Positions 55,745 through 64,000 of a stretch of 64,000 bases of DNA are shown piece after piece. Source of the stretch: Dipteris shenzhenensis. Its lineage: Eukaryota > Polypodiophyta > Polypodiopsida > Gleicheniales. The first letter of the stretch is position 1. The number at the start of each line of letters is the position of its first letter. A model generated the notes under the pieces. That model had not been told where the DNA came from. It ran no database searches and worked only from the letters and a program-made list of their open reading frames with translations. The DNA is taken from assembly GCA_047967505.1 (NCBI GenBank), contig CM106539.1; one strand, 5' to 3'. Made by a program: the position numbers and the translations under genes.

Positions 55745-56525
55745 ATGGATGTGGAGGAAGCATCTGTAGAATGAGTGATCAATGGAGTGAAATACTCTCA
55801 TTATATACCCGTGAGAGATGGTAAACTCCTTGTAAGCTCATTTTTGCTTCAAAGCCTTCTTCCTCTTATCTATTAATTCTTAAGGCTAATAACTTATGTT
55901 ATTGAATGATGCAAAGGGATCATTGAAGAAAGTGCATCTTCTCATTAGGACATGGATGGCAATGAGCATTGTTAAAAACTAGGATCTCAAACATCAAGTA
56001 CAGGGTTCAAATGAAAGAGATACTAAGGCAGTACAATGGAAATCTTGTTTTGGAAATGGAATTTCCACTCAGCTTTAAAAAATTATAATGACAACTGGAT
56101 GGTATGGAGCAAAATTGACAGCAAATATATCTAACCAATGTACTATGACGTTAAGTGATTGTGTGGGGGATTTGGAATGCCACTAGATGATTTTTCCTTA
56201 TTAATAGTAAGAAATACAACAAATTTTTATTCAAAGTCTCTTTACAAAAAATGATAGCATTGGGGCTGATGAATGTGGTGTTAGACACTAAAATTGTGTG
56301 CCGCTATTGCAAAAGACCTGCATCTTGTGTTGACATCTATTAATGTGTGTTTTATTATGTAATGCCACACGAAGAAACATTGATAGCTATAATGGTTCAT
56401 ACTGGTGATCATCTTCATTATCTCCAACCTAGTACCTTAAACTTGGAAATGATAGAGAAAACTAGAGAGTTGGTGTCAAATGTTTTGAAGGTGGAAAAAA
56501 TGAAGGTTATGGCAAATATCAAATG
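55745..56525 (+). pseudogene. Unrecognised Cys/His family, copy 1 (internally deleted)
   Basis: The plus strand reads MDVEEASVE, a stop, then VINGVKYSHYIPVRDGKLLV and SFLLQSLLP. This parallels the start of the copy at 59,747-60,868 (MAIEEASIEWLIEGTNLSHS, SAHFLQSLLP). A middle part present in that copy is missing. The rest continues with YNGNLVLEMEFPLSF, LSDCVGDLECH, KKYNKFLFKVSLQKMIALGL, VCRYCKRPASCVDIY, CVFYYVMPHEETLIAIMVHT and GDHLHYLQ. Stops and one frameshift make it non-functional. It confirms that the other copy is a real coding family and not chance. Confidence 0.65.
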
Positions 56526-57706
56526 AGGATGGCAAAGGAATTCCATGATGTGTGGTAATGATGGCCTTAAAAATGAAGGAATTATTGGGGATAAAATATC
56601 TAACAACTTCCTTAGAGTGGTTATTCCACCATTGGAGAATCAAAGGTAAAATGCTTGCTACCTATATATTTTGGATAATGTTTCCCGCAATCTATTTCAC
56701 ATTCATGATATTGTTGCAAGCTTTGATGCATTGTTTCTCAAGAGAACAAGAGACAAATTTTTCTAGGAGGAGAATAAAATAGTCCTATTGTTGAAGAAAA
56801 GATTAGTAATACTTTCATGGTAGTAGACTTCTAACATAGGAGCTACTAGATGAGAAGTGATTGGGATCCAAGATGTCTGAAAGGGGGCAAGCATCAAGAG
56901 TAGATCTTGTGAACATTCATGAGTCCTAGTGAGAATGGTGACCTTAATTTATCATGGGTGTAGTTTGATCACACGCATTGACTCATTGGTTGGAATATAA
57001 TGGCATGTCATGTATGTGATCCAAGGTAAGGTTAACTTTAAGTAATTATCTTATATTCTTTGTTTTATGATACTTTTTTTATTTTTTGTGAGTTTCACTA
57101 TCTAAGAGCTAATGACCATACCACCTACAAAATCAAAGAGAAAGAAATGACAAGCCAAGTTCTATTCTAGAAGCTGCTTAGGGTACCAACTCATCCCACC
57201 ATCATATTTTTTGTAACACTAGTATTGAACGTAGTCCTCACGTGCATTCTAATTGGCCTTGGCCTCATCTACCATGAATCCATGTAAATTGGTAGCACAT
57301 ACATGCCTTTTCCATTAGAGGAAAAGTTGGTAGACACATGCATACATAGAAGTTTATGAAGGAGCCTAGACTATGTATAGAAAATGTATTAATGCATACA
57401 AGATGGAGGTAAAGCCGAATAAGGCTAGAAACTACTACACAAAGCAAGAGCATAAGGGGTATTCCATCCACCATACATTATGAATCAACTGGCAAGAAGT
57501 AGGCCTAAAGATTAGGAAAATTTGATGGCTATGGGTAAGATGTTATCATTACCAACTACCTAATTTGAGAGCTAAGGTGGCATTTAACATTAATCTCACA
57601 GGCATTTCTTGTTAAAGTAGTATTTATCATGAATATCACATGCATTTAGCATGAAACAAAAACACAAAGAAAAAATCTTGAAAAGAGTCTATATGGTAGT
57701 TGGTTA

Positions 57707-58051
57707 TGTTGAGAAATGGATCATCTAACATCAAATTTCATTGGGCCTATGTGTACCTAAGTAGAGTGGGTTGTCTAATGTTTTAGATTTGTGCTAGGCC
57801 TCTAACTTATGTAGACAATGAAATTACTTGTAACCACCTCTGTGCATGTGAGACACTTCGAGGTGTAGTGCTTAGCATAGGACAAGTCAACTCTTCCATT
57901 TGTCTCTTTAAAATCTTGTACATTAATTTGTGAGTTGTATCCTCTTAGTGATCAATACACTTTGTGTTTCTTTCAGTGACATCCTTCTCTCATGCGTGTT
58001 CCACATCTCTCTCTCTCTCTCTATCCATACATATATATATATATTCTATCA
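57707..58051 (+). repeat. Probable LTR (345 bp) with adjacent primer site
   Basis: TGTTGAGAAATGG to ATTCTATCA, bounded by TG..CA and followed at 58,052 by TGGTATTAGAG, a one-base variant of the tRNA-iMet primer site. A (CT)n and (AT)n stretch lies just before the end. No second LTR is in the window. Confidence 0.5.
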
Positions 58052-58164
58052 TGGTATTAGAGTCTCCTTTCATTGTGTTGAGTCTAAGTAGCATTGCTCT
58101 AGACAGAGACAAAATGCAATGCTACCTAGAGCTTGGCACCATGAAAGGAGGTTCTGATGCCATG

Positions 58165-58197
<33 letters not shown>

Positions 58198-58200
58198 CTA
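58000..58200. repeat. Large fold-back made of two inverted LTR-end/primer-site copies
   Basis: CTCTCTCTCTCTAT, (AT)n, ATCATGGTATTAGAGTCTCC, TTTCATTGTG..GTAGCATTG faces its reverse complement variant (CAATGCTACCTAGAGC .. CACCATGAAAGGAGGTTCTG, ATGCCATGAT, (AT)n, (AG)n). The arms are about 85 bp at roughly 80% identity by eye, with a short loop around 58,105. Both arms carry the LTR end plus TGGYATYAGA primer site. Confidence 0.75.
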
Positions 58201-58959
58201 TTCTCGATTTGTGGCTAGGAGGATTTCATTTAGTCAATCCAGAAGCAAGTATTTTATTTGTGGGCACCAATGTGGGTTGCAAAATGGAATCTCTCCTTCA
58301 ATCTTAGTGTGTAAGTATTGAAGCCATTTCAAAGGTGGACCACAACATCTTGTTGTAGTGCTATTACTTTCTATGGTCATGGGCACAAAAACAGCTAGTG
58401 GAGTTCATGGGTAAAGAAAGAATATTATAAAGGCGCATTGGTTCTCTTTAAAAGATCAAGCCCATTCTAGATTTTGTTTGCCTTTACTGTGTGTAATTCA
58501 TTGAGAAGACGACCAATCTATTTAAGCCGTTGGGATTTGTTTTGCTAAGAGATAATTGCAACTAGGTGGCCACCTTTCCAAAATCATTCATGTTGTTCTA
58601 TGTGATTATAATTGATGGTTTTACTCTACGTACAAATTGAATGGCCTACATTGTTGTCTTGAACAATCCATTTAGAATCAATTTGCAAACATAAATCTTG
58701 AATAAATTTTAGAAGCGATATGATAGTAAGTAGTAAGAAAAGATTTGTCAAGCAATAGCTCAATGCAAAGCAATGAGTCAATCCTTGTAGAAGGGAAAAA
58801 CTAGGAGCTATAGCTTTTAATTCTATTTGGCATCCATTGTTCTTATTGCAATTCAAATATGCATGTGAGTAGTGTAGCTTGTAATGTGGGGAGTTCCTAT
58901 TTGAATTCAGACCGACTTGATCTTGCATAAACACATCTTCATTCCTTCTTAATAAATTG

Positions 58960-59025
58960 TCAACCACCTACCACCCACAAGCAAATGGGAAATCTATCAG
59001 AAGGACTCAAATTAACAAATGGTGT
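58960..59025 (+). pseudogene. Ty3/gypsy integrase scrap
   Basis: The plus strand reads STTYHPQANGKSIRRTQINK. This resembles the gypsy integrase block S.AYHPQ(T/A)(D/N)GQ.ER.NQ, which holds the third catalytic position. The upstream 500 bp give only weak fragments. It may or may not belong with the LTR at 57,707. Confidence 0.5.
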
Positions 59026-59640
59026 AGCTAGCTCAATGTTGTAATGGGGAAAATTTTATTGTGAGCTTTTTAATGTGAGCTTTTTTTGAAATTTATCAAA
59101 GTTTGCGAGCTTTTTTAGAGTCCCATAAGAAAAGGCCTACTAATCAAAAAATAACAAAGTAATTACTTAACTTGTATCTATGGATTTATCCTAAGAAACA
59201 CCAAAGCAATTAGCAATTCTATGGAACTAAAAGGACAAAGCTATTAATCCAAGTAATTTATATTGCAAGTCAGTATCAAATGATATCATATATAAAAATA
59301 AGCCATCACAATACCAGCAAATATGTATTATGCATTCAAGTCTATGGATTATTGCTAAGGCAACAAAGGTTTAATGAAACTTCAAGTAAGCGTATGCCAA
59401 TTTTCATGTAGTTCTATTATTTGAAAAGGCCAAAGAAATTAGTAAAATGTTCTGCATTAAGAACATTGTGTTGACTCAACACAACAAATTTTGAGCAATA
59501 TGTATTGCATGTCGATGCAAAAATAGTGTCACATCAAAAAGTGGGCTATCATAACACCAAGCAAGTTTATATTTTGCATTCAGGTCTATGGATTTCGACT
59601 AAGGACAGATGAAACATCAATAGTGGAAAGGGTTGGTTAA
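59026..59640. repeat. Degenerate tandem repeat, period about 245 bp
   Basis: TGCATTCARGTCTATGGATT, followed by ..CTAAGG, occurs at about 59,332 and 59,576, with a further TCTATGGATTTATCCTAAG at 59,177. The sequence between them is similar but diverged. No gene recognised. Confidence 0.5.
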
Positions 59641-59746
59641 TGAATAAGCATGTGTTGATTTGGATCCAATCCCAATACACGGATGACGATGTAATAGATA
59701 TGTTTGCATGCCAGAACCTCTGCAACAAGCTTCTTTGTTTTCTCTA

Positions 59747-60841
59747 TCATTGCCTTAGATGTTCTTGGCTGCACGGGGTGCTGATGTCACCAACATGGAC
59801 CATCAATCTAGTCATTGTTTCATCAAATGGAATTACATAATATACCATGCAATTACAAGTATTAATGTAATAAGCAAGCTTACGACAATAGTGACAAACA
59901 GTCTTATTCCTCTCCTCTTCAGTCAAGAGTCCAAGAGCAATCTTCTTTTGTAGGTAGCCTCTAAAGAAGGATGTGTTAAACTTCTTATTGTTTGCAAAAT
60001 AAGGGCAAGTAATCCTATGGCATTCTAATGAGCCAACACAGTAGCTAAGCCTTACTGTACATGAGATAGCCATGTTTGTGGTTGATGGTTTGGTCCATAT
60101 GTGGCCATCAAATTTTTGCTCCATGCCATTCATGCCATTGATGTTTCCAAAAGTTGGAGGAAATTCCAATAGCATACTTCCATTGTATACCCTTGGTAAT
60201 TCAATGATTTGCTTCCTTTGCTTTATATTTGCAATCTGCGTTTTGAGTATATTGGCTTGCTTGTTCTCCATGATCCAAGGTATGATGCTTTTGCTAATCT
60301 GACATTCATCTCTTGACTAGTCCTCATTTGAGCCTTCAACGTCAATGTGTGAAGTCTACATCATCTCAATGTCAATATCAGTCCTCAACTTATAAGAATT
60401 GTGGTACATACCAGGCTTCTCAATGGGACTTAACTCTTCAAGATCCATATAATGAGATGGTTGAGAGGTTTTCTTTCCTTCTTTGCCAAACTCTTCGAAG
60501 TAAACTCTACTAGCAGCACAACGCAATGAACGAGGCTCTTCAAGATCACTAATAGTACTTGCTGCCATGATTGTATTGTGGATGGGAGCATACCTTTTTG
60601 TCAAGGAGGCATCCAGTATGTAATGCTCTTGACCATCAATATCCCACTCAGATGAAACCTTTACCTTCATTGTTGCTTCACCTTCAATTACTACCTTAAG
60701 GAAAATGAGCTTGTGCGTATGGGGAAGAAGGCTTTGAAGGAAATGTGCACTAACAATCCTTCTTCCATTCTTGAGCGGGATAGAGTGTGATAGATTCGTT
60801 CCTTCAATAAGCCATTCAATAGAAGCCTCTTCTATAGCCAT
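59747..60841 (-). pseudogene. Unrecognised Cys/His-rich family, copy 2 (near full length)
   Basis: One frame runs from the ATG at 60,841 (MAIEEASIEWLIEGTNLSHS; open upstream to 60,868) to 59,747, about 365 codons, broken only by two TAG codons between 60,356 and 60,305. The N-terminal half is mixed and soluble (SEWDIDGQEHYILDASLTKR). The C-terminal half has a metal-site pattern: ISCTVRLSYCVGSLECHRIT, CPYF, TVCHYCRKLAYYINTCNC, then MVYYVIPFDETMTRLMVHVG, where copy 1 keeps HLH. The Cys order followed by a beta strand and His pair is reminiscent of WRKY/GCM/FLYWCH-type zinc domains, but this is a loose likeness. The function is unknown. A miniature element sits just upstream at 60,900. Confidence 0.6.
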
Positions 60842-60899
60842 TATGGATGACACAACAAAAGGTACCAAAGACAGATATATGTTAAGCCTTGCTTCAGTC

Positions 60900-61145
60900 C
60901 TTGGGGGGGGTCACTCATCATATGTAACCCTATCACGTGAGTTCAACAGAAGGATTTTTTTTATTTCTAAAATTTACAAAAATAAATATACATAAGGGAC
61001 TATTTAAAATAGTTTTGGAAAAAATTTACAGATTTGTATAGAAAAGGGTACATTTTATTAATGAAATTTTTTACAGATAAGGGACTTTAAATATAGGCCT
61101 TGAATGCACGTGATATAGAGGGTTTATACATAGTGACCCCCCCGA
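60900..61145. mobile_element. Mutator-type miniature element with 9-bp target duplication
   Basis: The ends CTTGGGGGGGGTCACTCATC and (reverse complement of the right end) TCGGGGGGGTCACTATGTAT continue as matching arms with CCTATCACGTGAGTTCAA and TATATCACGTGCATTCAA, arms about 45-50 bp. Flanking copies of GCTTCAGTC at 60,891-60,899 and 61,146-61,154 form a perfect 9-bp direct repeat, the Mutator superfamily hallmark. The interior is AT-rich and non-coding. Confidence 0.75.
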
Positions 61146-61230
61146 GCTTCAGTCAAACTGGTTATTAGTGGAGCTCAGAGAATATAGACAATCTTGAGAG
61201 CAGAGGGATCCAACATGGCAATGCAATGTG

Positions 61231-61392
61231 ATGCAATGTGATGCAAAGCTAGAAGGCAACCAAAGAGACTTAGAAAGTAATGGTGGGAGAGAATGAAGAG
61301 AAAGAGAGAAATGCAATGTGATGCAAAGCTAGAAGGCAACCAAAGAGACTTAGAAAGTGTAATGGTGGGAGAGAATGAAGAGAAAAGGACAA
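61231..61392. repeat. Tandem duplication, period 80 bp
   Basis: ATGCAATGTGATGCAAAGCT, AGAAGGCAACCAAAGAGACT and GGTGGGAGAGAATGAAGAGA occur twice in succession, nearly identical. Confidence 0.9.
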
Positions 61393-61887
61393 GAGAGTAG
61401 TATGAGGATGCGAGGTATGTGGTCACGAGAAAGTAGAGTACAAATATTGAAACAATCAGATCTAGCCATGTGACCGTCATTACAATCCTGCAAAGGTGGA
61501 ATGATGGTGAGAAAGGTGGCGGTCGAGATTCTTTCAGAAACTTGGATTATGCCAGGATGCCACAATCTTAAGTCATAAAAGCAACATGCTATTATAGGAA
61601 CGTGGATTATGCCTTGCCGCCACAATCTGACAATCTATAAAAAGCTTTGATCAACTCAACGGAATTATCCTTCAGCATACTACCATGAAACACCAACTAG
61701 TTATTAACAAACCAAATCACAAATAGAACCACTGCCCTTGAGCCATTGAGAAAGCTTATCTCTCAGAGGCAAGCAGTTTTGCAAGATCTTCCATATCAAA
61801 AATCTAATTTCCCCGACAGCAACGAATACCACACCGCTCCGCACCTGCGTTTCGCAATTGCCCAACCCCACCAAATACCACCTTATC

Positions 61888-61975
61888 CTTCGCCCCCTCT
61901 CTTGGCTCTCTCCTCCCTCTCTCCTCCCTCCTTCGCCCCCTCTCTTGGCTCTCTCCTCCCTCCTTCCACGTTTCC
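61888..61975. repeat. CT-rich direct duplication
   Basis: TTCGCCCCCTCTCTTGGCTC followed by TCTCCTCCCT occurs twice. Confidence 0.85.
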
Positions 61976-62007
61976 ACCTCCTCCTCCTTAGCACTCACAC
62001 AGCTGAT

Positions 62008-62707
62008 CCCCCCCCCTTTTTTTAGTTTCATAGATGCCAGAGATCGCATTATCATGTGATCTATTAGGGGATTTACTCGAAAGCCACGACTACAAAGCCA
62101 TGATCTTCATCCTCCCCCTGGAAGGCGCAACTGTAAGCCTTGTCGTTTGCTACCGCATGAGTCCTAATACAATGTAGGAATTGATACTTACTTCAAAATG
62201 CTTCTGCCAAAATGCTTCTTCTCTATTCGACTGGCCTTCATGAACTGTAGGTTGCTATCCATTGCCATAAATTCTGAACTTGTCCCACCTCTATGGATGC
62301 GCCACAAAGTGAGGCCATGTTGGCTGAATTCTGGCCTTGTGTGTTTCACTAGGCATGGTTCTTCAACATTGGCTACCTGACATTTGGCCGAGACTTTGAA
62401 CCTGTACGCAAATGACAAGAAGATAGAATGGTAAAGTACTGACCACTAGAGCATACTGATTTGGACAAATCTTTAGCAAATCTTTGGCTAGCTTGTAGGC
62501 AATGACAGATGCACTACAACCCATACTAGCCAAATGGATAGTCTGGATCATCGCTAATAGTAGTTAATCTATCCGCGCTGTTAGTTCTCTCAGCAAGTCA
62601 TATGAAAAAAAAGGGGGGGGCTCAGCAGCCCCCTAGAGTCTAGCGCAGACTCTGGGGGGCTGCTGTCCCCCCCCCTTTGTTTGGTCTCATAGATGCCAGA
62701 AATCGCA
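62008..62707. repeat. Pair of 41-bp direct repeats with a hairpin at the second
   Basis: CCCCCCCCCTTTTTTTAGTT..CATAGATGCCAGA.ATCGCA occurs at 62,008-62,050 and 62,667-62,707. The second copy is preceded by a strong inverted repeat (62,611-62,677). Similarity ends abruptly after ATCGCA in both. The intervening 600 bp have no recognised gene (a 76-codon minus frame at 62,188 is unsupported). Confidence 0.65.
62611..62677. repeat. GC-rich hairpin, 31-bp arms
   Basis: AAGGGGGGGGCTCAGCAGCC..CCTAGAGTCT and the reverse complement of the facing arm differ at about three positions around a 5-base loop (AGCGC). Confidence 0.85.
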
Positions 62708-64000
62708 GAAACTGAAATTGAGACATTCCCTTTCTCTGGCATCCTTGGTTTCATGTCAAGAAATGGAATGTACTCATTGTGGTGGCGAGAAGGCCAATAC
62801 TATTGAGGGATGCCAATGGTGAGATTGGCACGAGTGAGGCTATTCCCATTTTGAAGGCGCTACTACTTCGCAGCAGTTTTGTGGTGACTGAAAAGAGTAC
62901 CAAGTGTTTTGAGTTGGAAAAAGATAAGAAGCACATGATAGAGCTAGAAGATAGCGCATGATGCTTTTTGTCTTTCAAGCTTTCTCTGGAAGAAGCTCCA
63001 ATTATGTTGAGATTTCTATTATCATTTTTTTCCTTTGAGTTTTTATAGATCGAGAGGCATTTATTGCATATGCATGCAATGTGAGTGATTTGTGCTATTC
63101 TAATTCTCTTTGGGTGTCGTGCATGTGACTCTTGTCTATCTCAATGCTTGGTATTTCTCTGCTTAAGATTGTGATTTCTATTCTTTCAAAAGATTGTCAT
63201 TATTTATTTGCTGTTGTATGTTATATTTAGAAGTCCCATAGTCTTCAAAATGGGATGCCTTTCTTGTATTCAGGGAGAAGGAACATGCATCACATTATGT
63301 GCTCTAGGTGGGAGGCATATTTTGCCAGTAGACACAGACTATGCAGTAATAGGATCTCTTAATGCAACAGATTTAGGAGTCCTAGTGTCTTCACAATGCG
63401 ATTCCTTCTTGTATTAAGGGAGAAGGAGCGTGCATTGGATTATGTGCTCTCTTAGCTTATTAGCTTGGAGGCATATTTTACCTTTACCAACTATGTTCAC
63501 CATATATGGGCTACCATCGTGAAAATGTCTCCCAAGGGAAGCCAAGGATGCCAGAGAAAGGGGGGGTTTCATATGAAAATTTGCCCCACACGGGAGATAG
63601 AAAATGGACAGTGTGTACTCCTAAGATGTACAGCCTACTCACATATCAGAGAAGGCTATGGGGTAAAAGAGATCTAAAAAATCTATTGGAGCACCAAATT
63701 TCTTAGTATAGACGATGAAATGCTATCTTAGAGCCATGTGGTTATGTTGGCAAGATCCATGGTTCGAAATATATTCGAAGCTTTCATAGGTCATCTCCAT
63801 TAGTCTCTAGTCCTATTATTGAATTAGGATTAGCATTCATTTAAAGAGACTAGTATCGAGGACTTCTTTCAAGAAATTGATATGTATCTCAATTGTCTTA
63901 AGGGTTAAAATTTTCACTATCTTAAGGGTTTGAATCATTTATATATGCTTATGCATTTTATATTCTACTATCTTAAGGATTTGAAACATTTTGTATATAC
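62708..64000. other. Spacer with a 145-bp duplication
   Basis: A block with TTCTTGTATTMAGGGAGAAG, ATTATGTGCTCT and GGAGGCATATTTT at about 63,229-63,373 is repeated in diverged form at 63,374-63,500. An open 60-codon frame at 62,779-62,961 (RDANGEIGTSEAIPILKALL) looks protein-like but is not recognised. The last 150 bp hold short repeats of ACTATCTTAAGGRTTTGAA. Confidence 0.5.

Noticed and set aside
60356-60868. Separate gene for the N-terminal part of the Cys/His family
   Set aside because: It is in the same frame as 60,271-59,747 with only two TAG codons between, and copy 1 shows the two parts in one reading order.
63540-63580. GATGCCAGAGAAAGGGGGGG as a third copy of the 41-bp repeat at 62,008
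   Set aside because: Only short words are shared and in a different order.

Overview
The window is nuclear DNA of a land plant with a large, repeat-rich genome. The signs are Ty1/copia elements primed by initiator-Met tRNA, Ty3/gypsy remnants, a CACTA-type end, Mutator-type miniature elements with a 9-bp target duplication, canonical GT..AG introns and long CT/GA microsatellites. I cannot name the species. The mix of satellite and degraded elements resembles a pericentromeric or heterochromatic interval, possibly of a fern, lycophyte, bryophyte or gymnosperm.

Only one gene looks like an intact host gene: a four-exon gene at 12,175-13,783 (+) encoding a predicted 341-residue protein with an N-terminal acylation signal (MGCGVSK). 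A second candidate (52,618-53,283, -) is weak.

Layout. 1-1.85 kb: internally deleted copia element (-). 5.4-7.2 kb: gypsy and copia scraps. 8.76-11.15 kb: satellite array of 182-bp monomers (+). 12.2-13.8 kb: host gene. 14.6-16.7 kb: 5'-truncated copia pol plus 3' LTR (+). 18.4-20.2 kb: broken ORFs of unknown family. 20.4-21.3 kb: second copy of the first copia family (+). 24.97-25.14 kb: CACTA-like terminus with palindromic subterminal repeats. 27.4-32.4 kb: large decayed multi-exon unit (-) with a Ulp1-type (C48) cysteine peptidase domain. 33.6-38.1 kb: two kilobase-scale polypyrimidine tracts studded with a GC-rich hairpin, each followed by a duplicated TATA-box module. 39.1-45.2 kb: the same satellite, inverted, as a three-monomer higher-order repeat. 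45.35-48.5 kb: an intact unknown ORF with internal repeats, then a decayed DUF7869-like gene. 48.6-50.2 kb: minisatellites. 50.2-52.6 kb: copia gag-protease-integrase relic (-). 54.1 and 60.9 kb: miniature inverted-repeat elements. 55.7-56.5 kb (+) and 59.7-60.9 kb (-): two inverted copies of an unrecognised Cys/His-rich gene family. 57.7-58.2 kb: LTR end and primer site folded back on itself. 61-64 kb: short duplications and a strong GC hairpin.

Most coding relics share one mode of decay. Premature stops are mainly TAG where Gln is expected (CAG to TAG) or TGA where Arg is expected (CGA to TGA), as expected from deamination of methylated CHG and CG sites. The best candidates for something undescribed are the Ulp1-bearing unit, the paired Cys/His family, the inverted higher-order satellite and the hairpin-studded polypyrimidine tracts.
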